A stretch of DNA of 64,000 bases from NCBI RefSeq assembly GCF_036322805.1, contig NZ_AP027272.1:2542001-2606000 (forward strand), in the 5' to 3' direction. This DNA comes from Planctobacterium marinum (GTDB lineage: Bacteria > Pseudomonadota > Gammaproteobacteria > Enterobacterales > Alteromonadaceae). A program made the translations under genes and the position numbers. A model generated the notes under the pieces. That model was not told where the DNA came from, made no database searches, and worked only from the letters and a program-made list of their open reading frames with translations. The stretch's first letter is position 1. Each line of letters begins with the position of its first letter. Below, piece by piece: positions 8,521 through 16,491 of the stretch.

Positions 8521-9000
8521 TTACTGCGGTACTGTCCAGTCGATGATTGTGGCTGAATCAAGTTCGAGAGATTTCCACGTGGAATAGGGTAAAGACAATA
8601 CCACTCGCCCCGATGTCACCAGGTTTTCGGTGGGCAATGGAGATTGTGACAAATAGCTAAGTAAATCATTAAACCCAGGATTGTGACCAAACAAAAACAA
8701 CGTATCGACGCTCTCATCCACATTTTGCAACAACTCAATTAATTGCGCCTTGGAAGCCTCGATTAAACCCGGTTCCATTCGCAACACCTCGTAGTTCCAG
8801 CCCAGCTCCTGAAAATAGCACAAGGCGGTTGACCAGGCTCTTGTGGCTGGCGAACACAGTACTAGATCGGGTAACAATTCACAGCGTCTGGCCATCTCAG
8901 CAGCCTGCATCAAACCCCGTTTATTGAGAGGTCGATAAACATCTTTCAGCGGATATTTCCAGCTGGATTTAGCATGGCGGCAAAGGACTAATTGCTTCAT
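8521..9000 (-). CDS. SixA-like phosphohistidine phosphatase (histidine phosphatase family)
   Basis: 159 residues, the typical length of SixA. The N-terminal catalytic motif RHAKSSW places the phospho-accepting histidine at residue 9. The second conserved histidine is in LFGHNPGFNDLL, and the arginine in LCSPATRAWSTA completes the phosphate pocket. E. coli SixA removes phosphate from phosphohistidine, notably on PTS(Ntr) components; that role is inferred here. It starts 7 nt after the tetR-like gene ends, so the two are almost certainly cotranscribed. A second, decayed version of the same fold appears at the N-terminus of the Nudix protein at 19991-20911. Confidence 0.88.
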   Translation of the reverse strand: MKQLVLCRHAKSSWKYPLKDVYRPLNKRGLMQAAEMARRCELLPDLVLCSPATRAWSTALCYFQELGWNYEVLRMEPGLIEASKAQLIELLQNVDESVDTLFLFGHNPGFNDLLSYLSQSPLPTENLVTSGRVVLSLPYSTWKSLELDSATIIDWTVPQ

Positions 9001-9007
9001 GGCTTTA

Positions 9008-9604
9008 TCAGGATAAAACTCTATCGTTAAAGAGATTACGCATAAACTGCATTATTAGTTTAGCAATTAAATCTGGTTGTTGGGTTAGTTTTAGCTGCGC
9101 TTTCATGCCCATGATTTGGGCCTGAATGATAGTAGCTAAGCCCTGTGCTTCAGCGTCAATTTCTGCCTCTCCTTTGCCTTGCTCTGCCAACACAAGTCGA
9201 GTTTGCTTTTCCAATTCGTCCCGAATATCCAATAACGCTGATTTAGCAAAAGACACCAGTTCAGGCTGCCGTGTTTCCAGTTCGTTAACGGTTTTGACCA
9301 AAAAACACAGCTCAGACGGTGCATCTTCATTACCGAAAATCGCTTGCTCTATGGTTTTCTGCAATCCTTGCCAGGCACTTTGCGCACTGGCCATGGTGGT
9401 TTGCATACGCAATAAAGATGCTTTGCGATAGTGATCTAGTGTTTTCAGATACAGTGTATCTTTATCCCCGAACGCACCGTAAATACTGCCCGGCCTCATG
9501 TCCATGGCATGCTGTAGTTGTCGCATCGTGGTCGCACCATAACCGTTTCCCCAAAACAGCACAGCTGCTTTATCGATGGCTTCATCAATATTTACCCGAG
9601 TCAT
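9008..9604 (-). CDS. TetR/AcrR-family transcriptional regulator
   Basis: 198 residues. The N-terminal three-helix HTH (about residues 5-50, with GYGATTMRQLQHAMDM and GSIYGAFGDKDTLY) is the canonical TetR DNA-binding domain. The rest is an all-helical ligand domain without recognisable ligand residues. It diverges from the carboxymuconolactone-decarboxylase-like gene, and two TetR-type palindromes lie between the starts, so it probably represses both itself and that gene. sixA follows 7 nt downstream on the same strand. Confidence 0.92.
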   Translation of the reverse strand: MTRVNIDEAIDKAAVLFWGNGYGATTMRQLQHAMDMRPGSIYGAFGDKDTLYLKTLDHYRKASLLRMQTTMASAQSAWQGLQKTIEQAIFGNEDAPSELCFLVKTVNELETRQPELVSFAKSALLDIRDELEKQTRLVLAEQGKGEAEIDAEAQGLATIIQAQIMGMKAQLKLTQQPDLIAKLIMQFMRNLFNDRVLS

Positions 9605-9620
9605 AGCTTATTCCACATCA

Positions 9621-9640
9621 ATTTGAACATTCGTTCAAAT
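9621..9640. promoter_or_regulatory. TetR-type operator 1
   Basis: ATTTGAAC-ATTC-GTTCAAAT, an inverted repeat with 8-bp perfect arms, located 17 nt upstream of the tetR-like start. Its centre lies 23 bp from the centre of operator 2, about two helical turns, which would suit two regulator dimers on similar DNA faces. Confidence 0.75.
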
Positions 9641-9644
9641 TTAA

Positions 9645-9662
9645 CTTGAACAAGCGTTCAAA
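9645..9662. promoter_or_regulatory. TetR-type operator 2, overlapping the promoter of the downstream gene
   Basis: CTTGAAC-AAGC-GTTCAAA, the same half-site as operator 1 with one arm a base shorter. It covers the likely -35 element TTGAAC (9646-9651). Confidence 0.75.
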
Positions 9663-9674
9663 TGCAATTAAATT
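9646..9674 (+). promoter_or_regulatory. Sigma70-like promoter of the carboxymuconolactone-decarboxylase-like gene
   Basis: TTGAAC at 9646-9651, a 17-nt spacer, and TAAATT at 9669-9674 (4 of 6 consensus). The -35 is inside operator 2, so binding of the TetR protein would block it. Confidence 0.5.
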
Positions 9675-9708
9675 ATTTGTGAATCCACTCTAAATTCGGG
9701 AATTATTT

Positions 9709-10248
9709 ATGTCAGATTTTACAATTCACACTGTTGAAAGCGCACCAGAGCATGCAAAAACAGCTTTGCAAGCTAGTCATAAGGCTTATGGTAGTATTCC
9801 AAATTTGCACGCCGTAATGGCAGAGTCACCTCAGTTACTTGAGGCTTATCGCAAGGTCCATGAACTATTTACCCAAAGCTCACTGAACAATGAAGAATTA
9901 ACCGTGGTATGGCAAACCATAAACAAATTTCACGATTGCCACTATTGCTTACCAGCCCACAGTGCGGTGGCACAAATGATGGGAGTAGATGCGCAACTCA
10001 ACGATGCGGTGAGAGATGGTACTTCACTGGGTAATGAGAAACTTGAAGTTTTACGCGCCACCACTCTGGCGATGGTTGAACAGCGTGGACATCTCACTCC
10101 TGAGCAAACTAAAGAGTTTTACCGTGTGGGTTATCAAAATAAGGATATGTTGGCAATTATTCTGGGTATTTCCCACAAGGTGATGAGTAATTTTACTAAC
10201 CATGTGGCAAACACGCCCATAGACGATGGTTTTAAAAAGTTTATCTAA
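9709..10248 (+). CDS. Carboxymuconolactone decarboxylase-family (AhpD-like) protein
   Basis: 179 residues, all-helical. The redox/catalytic motif CHYCLPAHSA, at about residues 84-93, is the CxxCxxxH of the AhpD-like branch, preceded by the conserved helix VVWQTINKFHD. Members are alkylhydroperoxidase-like disulfide enzymes or decarboxylases; the CxxC favours a peroxide or electrophile-detoxifying role, which is an inference. It is monocistronic, between an operator-controlled promoter and a strong terminator. The simplest reading is a stress gene de-repressed when the divergent TetR regulator binds its ligand. Confidence 0.88.
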   Translation: MSDFTIHTVESAPEHAKTALQASHKAYGSIPNLHAVMAESPQLLEAYRKVHELFTQSSLNNEELTVVWQTINKFHDCHYCLPAHSAVAQMMGVDAQLNDAVRDGTSLGNEKLEVLRATTLAMVEQRGHLTPEQTKEFYRVGYQNKDMLAIILGISHKVMSNFTNHVANTPIDDGFKKFI

Positions 10249-10256
10249 GTCTTTTA

Positions 10257-10285
10257 CGGGGCCAAATGGCCCCGCCCTTGTTTTT
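10257..10285 (+). terminator. Rho-independent terminator
   Basis: CGGGGCC-AAAT-GGCCCCG stem followed by CCCTTGTTTTT, 9 nt after the stop of the carboxymuconolactone-decarboxylase-like gene. Confidence 0.8.
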
Positions 10286-10289
10286 CGCT

Positions 10290-11609
10290 CTACAGAAACT
10301 CGGCAAGGATCTTATTGAGGTTTAATTGCGCCTTAACACGACACAACAAAAGATAAATTCCCGCTATTTTGCGATGGATGAATATCGCGTCTGCTGGCGG
10401 TGTACCGAAATATTCTCTCAACCTGGCGTGTTTCATTGCTCTGTCTTTTAACTTTGGTAATACATCGCTCGCTGCAAAGTCGTAGTCACCATCGTATTGC
10501 ATGGGTTCAAAAGCAATGGTTAAGGTGTTCTGCATTTCCTCAGTAAACTCAACGGGCACGTCAGATTGATAAAATCCCAATTCAGTCGCTAACCTGTAGA
10601 CGGTATCAACATCTCCAGAGAGCACAGCTCTGGCGACATCGCGATAAAAATGGCTTAACGCTTCACTGATTTCTCGTGTCGCACCAAAATCCAGCAGCAC
10701 TATCTTTTGAGAATCCCTTTGGTACCGATAATTGGCAAAGTTCGGATCGGTTTGCATTAGTCGGAATTCAAATAGTTCTCTGAAAAGCAGCTTCACTAGT
10801 TGAGCACAAAGTTGGTTTTTCTGTGCTTGTGGTAACTCGCTCAATACTTCGATGTCTTCGCCGGACTCATAGCTCATGGTGAGCATCGCCTCATTACATA
10901 ATTCGGAATACAACGTTGGCACCACAAAACCTTTTTCATCCTTGAGTAAGCTAGCATAACGATTTAAAAATCGTGCTTCTATCTCATAATCTGCTTCTCT
11001 GATAAGCTGAATTTTGACCTCTAATAGCAACCTGGTTAAATCGATATTTTCTGGCACCAAGCCAGACATTCTTATCAGCGTGCCTACGTTATCAACATCG
11101 CTGTGTATTGACTTTGCTACTCCCGGATATTGAATTTTAACAGCTAACTTTTCGCCAGTAAGTGATTCGGCAAGATGCACTTGACCAATTGATGCGGCTG
11201 CAAATGGATTCAGATCAAACTGTGAAAACTGCATTTGCCAGTTGTTACCTAGCAGCTGGCTCATTGTTTGCACTAGCTGTTCTTCCGGTAACACACATGC
11301 ATTGTCTCGTAATACTGCCAGCAATTGATTGAGCTCGGGTGGCAACAACTCTCCGGCATCCATGGACAACAGTTGTCCCATTTTCATAGCGGCCCCTCTG
11401 AGATGGGCCAATCGTTCAGCTAAATGATGGATGTTTTTAGAGGTGAGCAACAACTCCTTAATGTTGGGTATCTTGCCCTTGCTTAGGCTTTTTACGCTAT
11501 CGACAGCGACATTACTGGCCACCTGAGTCAACAAACCGCCGAATTGAGTAAGGCGGGCCCCACGGCCTGATGGTAACGATTTCGCTTTTTTCATAATCTT
11601 ATTTTTCAC
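10290..11609 (-). CDS. ABC1/UbiB-family atypical kinase
   Basis: 439 residues from GTG 11609; an in-frame ATG at 11594 is an equally good start. Diagnostic motifs of the ABC1/ADCK/UbiB family are present: the KxGQ loop (AAMKMGQLLS), the alanine-rich nucleotide loop AAASIGQVH, the lysine in LAVKIQYPG, the catalytic loop QTDPNFANY and the metal-binding LDFGATRE. It lacks the C-terminal membrane helices of UbiB, so it is more like the soluble ADCK3-type proteins. Family members support ubiquinone biosynthesis or lipid homeostasis through an ATPase-like activity; the specific role here is unknown. It is convergent with the carboxymuconolactone-decarboxylase-like gene and divergent from the RND operon. 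Confidence 0.9.
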   Translation of the reverse strand: MKNKIMKKAKSLPSGRGARLTQFGGLLTQVASNVAVDSVKSLSKGKIPNIKELLLTSKNIHHLAERLAHLRGAAMKMGQLLSMDAGELLPPELNQLLAVLRDNACVLPEEQLVQTMSQLLGNNWQMQFSQFDLNPFAAASIGQVHLAESLTGEKLAVKIQYPGVAKSIHSDVDNVGTLIRMSGLVPENIDLTRLLLEVKIQLIREADYEIEARFLNRYASLLKDEKGFVVPTLYSELCNEAMLTMSYESGEDIEVLSELPQAQKNQLCAQLVKLLFRELFEFRLMQTDPNFANYRYQRDSQKIVLLDFGATREISEALSHFYRDVARAVLSGDVDTVYRLATELGFYQSDVPVEFTEEMQNTLTIAFEPMQYDGDYDFAASDVLPKLKDRAMKHARLREYFGTPPADAIFIHRKIAGIYLLLCRVKAQLNLNKILAEFL

Positions 11610-11773
11610 CCGAGATAGTAGCCACGCCGATTCTTCAATGTGGTCCTTTTGAGGAATTAATGGCGTTGCAACTGGTGCCCTTTAAAGCTAGGCTGCGCCA
11701 CCTCAATATTGCGTAATAATATTGGCCACATTTTTAATCTATACTGAATGCCTGCAAATTAATTGGTGTCACC

Positions 11774-12877
11774 ATGAAAGTAAAATTAGCGCTTTTACCA
11801 CTCCTCGCTACCCTGTTTTCTTGCTCAGAAGTTGCTGAGCTGCCAGAACCGGCTATCAGACCCATTTCCTGGGTCGAGGCTACACCTTCCACTTTTAGAC
11901 AAATACGTCGATTATCCGGTACGGTTCAACCTGTTGAAGCAACCAACTTAAGTTTCGAAGTCGGTGGAAAGATCCAAACGGTTGCCGTCGACCTTGGTGA
12001 TAACATCGAACAAGGCCAGATTATCGCAAAACTGGATCAGCGCAGTTATAAACTGGCGTTGCAATCGGCACAAGCCAATATGCAACAAGCGGAAGCCGCG
12101 CTGAGTGAGGCCAGAAACGAATATAATCGCTACCAGGAGCTTATTAATAAAGGACTGGTATCAGCGTCGGGTTTCGACAATGTCAAAGCCGCTTATGAAT
12201 CTGCGGTATCCGCTGTAGATATCGCACGCGCGCAACTGGATATCGCCAAAAAAGATCTGGCTGACACTGAACTTGAAGCCCCCTATAAAGGCACAGTGAC
12301 AAAGCGCCTGGTAGAGCCATCAATGCAGATTGCTCCGGGACAGGCCGTATTTGAGATTGAAGGTACAGATGGCCTCGAAGTAAAAGTGATGGTGCCAGAG
12401 ACCATTATTACCCGCTTGAACAAGGATATTGATCTGGGGGTCAGCTACCCTGCCTTCCCGGGACTTATCAGCACCGGAGTCATCACGGAACAGGGCTCCA
12501 GAGCCGAATCCGCGAATGCCTTTCCGGTTAATGTTTTCGTGTTAGATCCACCACCTGAACTCAGAGCAGGCATGACAGCCGAAGTTGATTTTGTATTCTC
12601 TGGTGTCGGTCGCTCAGGATACGATGGTGAAATATATCGCTTGCCAATAGCCGCTATCATGGCCGGTCAAGGACAGAGTTCTTATGTTTTTGTGTTTGAT
12701 CCCGAGACTCAAACCGTTTCACGCAGAGAAGTTCAAACAGAAAACATCTTCGATAACCAAATCTTGGTTAGCACAGGCTTGTCTGAGGGCGAAATTATCG
12801 CTACGGCGGGTGTTAATTATTTGCAAGATGGTCAAAAAGTCAAACTGCTAGATAAACATATCCAGCAGTACAACTAA
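11774..12877 (+). CDS. RND efflux periplasmic adaptor (membrane-fusion lipoprotein)
   Basis: 367 residues. A lipoprotein-like signal (LLATLFSC, Cys17) would anchor it to the inner membrane. The order is the usual one: lipoyl half-domain (ETNLSFEVGGK region, about 55-95), a long alpha-helical hairpin with Ala/Gln-rich coiled coil (about 95-165), the second lipoyl half (LEAPYKGTVTKRLVEPSMQI), then beta-barrel and membrane-proximal domains. It links an RND pump to an outer-membrane TolC-type channel. The permease begins 24 nt after its stop, so the two form an operon. No tolC-like gene is present, so a channel encoded elsewhere must be used. Substrate not deducible. Confidence 0.92.
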   Translation: MKVKLALLPLLATLFSCSEVAELPEPAIRPISWVEATPSTFRQIRRLSGTVQPVEATNLSFEVGGKIQTVAVDLGDNIEQGQIIAKLDQRSYKLALQSAQANMQQAEAALSEARNEYNRYQELINKGLVSASGFDNVKAAYESAVSAVDIARAQLDIAKKDLADTELEAPYKGTVTKRLVEPSMQIAPGQAVFEIEGTDGLEVKVMVPETIITRLNKDIDLGVSYPAFPGLISTGVITEQGSRAESANAFPVNVFVLDPPPELRAGMTAEVDFVFSGVGRSGYDGEIYRLPIAAIMAGQGQSSYVFVFDPETQTVSRREVQTENIFDNQILVSTGLSEGEIIATAGVNYLQDGQKVKLLDKHIQQYN

Positions 12878-12901
12878 AACAAACAGACTTAAGGAATGAC
12901 C

Positions 12902-15900
12902 ATGAATTTAACAGAACTGGCGTTTAACTATCGAAAACCGGTTTTCCTGGTGTTGATTTTGTTGCTACTCAACGGCCTGTTTGCCTATTTCACTTTGCCA
13001 GCAAAAGAAGACCCCACCATCACCATCCGTACTGCCGTAGTTAGCACTCGATACGAGGGTATGTCTCCGGAGCGTGTTGAACAATTGATCACCCGCAAAA
13101 TAGAAGAAGAAATACGCAAAATACCCGAAGTAGACAAGATCAGGTCGACTTCCTCAACCGGCCTTTCCACCATTCACGTTGAGGTATATGACCGTTACTT
13201 TGACCTGGACCTTATTTGGCAGGACCTGCGCAATAAGGTCCAGCAGGCACAAAGTAAACTGCCTTCCGGTACCCAAGCGTCTTTTGTCAACGATTCCTAC
13301 GGTGATGTTGCCGTAGCGACTTTGGCTCTCACCGCTGACGGCTTTTCACCGGCAGAGATGGATGACATATCTACTCACATAAGAGATGTGCTGTATTCAG
13401 TACCAGGTACTGAAAAAGTCGATATCTCTGGCGCTCAAGATGAACGGATTTTCCTGGAAGCCTCTGGCGCCAAACTTTCACAACTGGGCATTTCTCCCTG
13501 GACACTCAACGCTGAGTTGGCAAAACAAAATATCATTATGCCTGGAGGTCAGATTGATACCGGCTCTAAGGCGTTTGTGGTGGAGCCTACCGGGAACTTT
13601 AACTCAATAGATGAAATTGGCGATACTCATATTTCAATTCCGGGCCTGGAAGAGACCATTGCCTTAAAAGATATAGTTGAAATAAAGCGAGATTATCGCG
13701 ATCCGGTTTATCAACCCGCTTATTTCAACGGTAAACCCGCCATCATGATTGCCGTAAATATGGCTGAGAACTACAACATTCTGGAGTATGCACCGCGCCT
13801 TAAAGCCAAAATCGACGAAATAATGACAACATTGCCCATCGGTTACAACATCGACATTGCCACATGGCAAGCCGAGCAAGTTGACGAAACCGTCTCCTCT
13901 GTCTCGGTAAGTGTTATGCAGACACTGGTAATTGTTTTGCTGGTGGTGATTTTGTTCTTGGGTAAACGCACCGGCTTAATTGTAGGCTCTATTATTCCGT
14001 TTGTGATGCTGGTGACATTAGCCATCATGCATTTCAGCGGCATGATTTTAGAAAGAATGAGCCTGGCAACACTGATCATTGCGTTAGGGCTTTTAGTGGA
14101 CAATGGCATTGTAGTGGCTGAAGATTTTAAACGCAGACTGGAACAAGGTGAAACTCGCAAAGATGCCATGTTTCAAGGGGGTAAAGAGTTAGCAATGCCA
14201 CTGCTGAGTTCCTCTCTTACTACTATTTTGTTTTTTATACCTTTGATGCTGGCAGAGCATGCCGCTGGTGAATATACCCGCTCCATCTCATTAGTGATAT
14301 TAATAACCCTTTTAAGCAGCTGGTTACTGGCGTTATGCGTAACCCCTACTCTGTGCTACTACTTTATTAAGGTGGACAGTAATAGCGATGATTCCGCCAA
14401 AAGCGGGATACAATCAGACAACTCAATGCTGAAAAGAGTCCAACAGTATTATGAGGGCATGCTCACCTGGATGCTCAACCATCGCTTGTTATTTAGTGGC
14501 ATTATGATGGGGATTTTCATCCTGAGCATTCTGGGCTTCAACCTGGTTTCACAACAATTTTTCCCCGACTCAGATCGCAATCAATTAACCGTAACTGTTG
14601 AAATGGCCAACGGCACTTCATCCCGTACTACCAACAAACAAATGCAGGCAATTTTTGCCTGGCTGAATGACACTGAGCAATTTCCTGAAATTGACAGGTT
14701 TAGCGGATATGTAGGATATGGTGGTCCGCGTTTTGTGCTTTCCTTAAATCCGATTGATCCGGCGGACAACAAAGGGTTTATCGTTATCAACCTCAAAGAC
14801 GCAGAACAAGTCTCAGACATGCAACAGCGTTTACACAGAGGCTTTATCGAACAATTCCCGGATGTATTTGCCCGTGTTGACAAAATGTTTCTTGGGCCCT
14901 CTGACTCCAATACCATTAAAATCCAGGTAAAGGGACCGGACAAGGATATTATTTACGGTAAAGCACAAGAGGTAATGACACTGTTGAGAGGGATCCCCAA
15001 CACAGTCGATGTGCGCCAAGATTGGGAAAACCTGATTGTCAAAGTACAAGTGCAAGTTGATCAGCACAGAGCCCGTCGCGCCGGAATTACCTCAGAAGAT
15101 ATTGCCAATGAGTTACAAGGTTACTTTTCGGGTGCAATGGTTACGGAATATCGCGAAGATGACGATATTATTCCGGTGGTTTTCCGGGCCAAAGAAAGCG
15201 AGCGTTTTAATCTCGATAGATTGCGCACGGTATCCATATACTCCAGCAAACTAAATCAAGCCGTACCTTTGTTCCAGGTTGCTGACTTTGGTCCTGTGTA
15301 TCAGTTTGCCCAAATTCAACGTGAGAACTTGTTTAGAACGGTTAGCGTTCAAGCTCGCAACCTGACCATGTCGGCAGAAGATTTAAAATCCGTCATCGAT
15401 GCTGACATCCGGGCGCTGGCGAGCGACCTGCCCCTCAATCACAGTATTGAATACGATGGCGTTATTGTGGAATCAGCGGGTGCGGCGGAAGCACTAAGCG
15501 CTAATATGCCAATGGCAATTGGGGTGATCATTATTCTACTGGTATTGCAATTTAATTCCTTCAGACGCGCCGGGATTATTTTGTTAACCATACCACTTTC
15601 GATTATTGGTACCGTTATTGGGTTGCTGTTAATGAATGCCCCTAGTGGTTTCATGGTGACACTCGGGATATATAGCTTGGCAGGCATTATTATCAATAAC
15701 GCCATCGTATTGATTGACCGAATAGACATTGAGCGCAACAGTGGAAAAGATGCCTACGATGCCATCGTAGATGCCTGTATAACTCGCCTGAGGCCCATTA
15801 CTATGACTACTATCACAACGATAATGGGACTGTTACCGCTGATTGTTTTCAAGGATCCGCTGTTCTACGGCATGGCTGTCGTAATCGCATTTGGCCTGGG

Positions 15901-15973
15901 CGTGGGCACATTGCTAACCTTGGGTGTGGTACCAGTGTTATACGCCGCGTTTTACCGGGTTAAACAGGATTAA
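12902..15973 (+). CDS. RND-family efflux permease
   Basis: About 1023 residues with the standard 12-helix RND plan: TM1 at residues about 10-30, a large periplasmic porter domain, TM2-6 (about 335-490), a second porter domain, and TM7-12 (about 850-1015). The proton-relay region is visible in TM4 as LGLLVDNGIVVAEDFKRR. Of two nearby ATGs I take 12902, because AAGGA lies 6 nt before it, while the ATG at 12896 touches the ribosome-binding site. The porter sequence resembles the shorter, less characterised proteobacterial RND pumps more than AcrB. It is cotranscribed with the adaptor and followed by the inverted-repeat element. Confidence 0.93.
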   Translation: MNLTELAFNYRKPVFLVLILLLLNGLFAYFTLPAKEDPTITIRTAVVSTRYEGMSPERVEQLITRKIEEEIRKIPEVDKIRSTSSTGLSTIHVEVYDRYFDLDLIWQDLRNKVQQAQSKLPSGTQASFVNDSYGDVAVATLALTADGFSPAEMDDISTHIRDVLYSVPGTEKVDISGAQDERIFLEASGAKLSQLGISPWTLNAELAKQNIIMPGGQIDTGSKAFVVEPTGNFNSIDEIGDTHISIPGLEETIALKDIVEIKRDYRDPVYQPAYFNGKPAIMIAVNMAENYNILEYAPRLKAKIDEIMTTLPIGYNIDIATWQAEQVDETVSSVSVSVMQTLVIVLLVVILFLGKRTGLIVGSIIPFVMLVTLAIMHFSGMILERMSLATLIIALGLLVDNGIVVAEDFKRRLEQGETRKDAMFQGGKELAMPLLSSSLTTILFFIPLMLAEHAAGEYTRSISLVILITLLSSWLLALCVTPTLCYYFIKVDSNSDDSAKSGIQSDNSMLKRVQQYYEGMLTWMLNHRLLFSGIMMGIFILSILGFNLVSQQFFPDSDRNQLTVTVEMANGTSSRTTNKQMQAIFAWLNDTEQFPEIDRFSGYVGYGGPRFVLSLNPIDPADNKGFIVINLKDAEQVSDMQQRLHRGFIEQFPDVFARVDKMFLGPSDSNTIKIQVKGPDKDIIYGKAQEVMTLLRGIPNTVDVRQDWENLIVKVQVQVDQHRARRAGITSEDIANELQGYFSGAMVTEYREDDDIIPVVFRAKESERFNLDRLRTVSIYSSKLNQAVPLFQVADFGPVYQFAQIQRENLFRTVSVQARNLTMSAEDLKSVIDADIRALASDLPLNHSIEYDGVIVESAGAAEALSANMPMAIGVIIILLVLQFNSFRRAGIILLTIPLSIIGTVIGLLLMNAPSGFMVTLGIYSLAGIIINNAIVLIDRIDIERNSGKDAYDAIVDACITRLRPITMTTITTIMGLLPLIVFKDPLFYGMAVVIAFGLGVGTLLTLGVVPVLYAAFYRVKQD

Positions 15974-15977
15974 TGTT

Positions 15978-16490
15978 ATACCAATTCCAATAAACTAAGC
16001 AGGAGTCGCTGACTCCTGCTTGATACCAACTCCAATAAACATTTACCCAGCTCAGTGGGAGATGAAAAGCATTTATTCGCTACATCCATGTAGCTCACCT
16101 GCTTCGCAGGCCAGCTAAAGCTGTTCTATGCTGTTCCAAACAGCATTTGGTAGACAAGGCGGATGTTTGAAGGTCTAGTGGGCTCGATAACTGCTCCTGC
16201 GTTATTCTAATCACCTACATCCATGTAGGGATAAATCAAAAAACATCCAACACCGTATAAATGCTTTTCAGGCCCATCGGAGACACGCCTCAGAAACATT
16301 ATTTATGATATTCTTCCCTGAATATCACCTGCTTCGCAGGCCAGCTAAAGCTGTTCAAAAGTTTTCCCTAAACTTTTGTCTTTGTTGTGCGAAGTTCACA
16401 AGACCACCGGTATTCTTTCATTCGCACGCCTCGAACTAATGTTTCTGAGGCAGCGCTGAGTGCGCAAATGTTTATTAGAGTTGGTATTAT
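15978..16490. repeat. Non-coding MITE-like element made of nested inverted and direct repeats
   Basis: No plausible gene lies here. The outer boundary is a 22-bp near-perfect inverted repeat (ATACCAACTC.AATAAACA...) at 16023-16044 and 16466-16487 with one mismatch; a related copy, ATACCAATTCCAATAAAC, lies at 15978-15995. Nested inside are the inverted pair GCCTCAGAAACATT (16287-16300) and its complement (16438-16451), and the pair GAAAAGCATTTA / TAAATGCTTTTC. Hairpins lie at 16128-16146 and 16356-16378. CTACATCCATGTAG occurs twice (16080, 16215), and a 32-bp identical direct repeat occurs at 16095-16126 and 16325-16356. Such elements occur in many intergenic copies in Alteromonadales as I recall; copy number could not be tested here. 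Confidence 0.75.
15997..16021 (+). terminator. Strong hairpin after the RND operon, possibly part of the repeat element
   Basis: AAGCAGGAGTC-GCT-GACTCCTGCTT, 11-bp perfect stem with a 3-nt loop, 24 nt after the permease stop. No T-run follows, so termination ability is uncertain. It is enclosed by two copies of the ATACCAA.TCCAATAAA repeat end. Confidence 0.5.
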
Positions 16491-16491
16491 A

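Noticed and set aside
15978-16490. CRISPR-like array or attachment site
   Set aside because: The direct repeat occurs only twice, 230 bp apart, and the rest is inverted pairs; there are no regular spacers and no cas or integrase gene.
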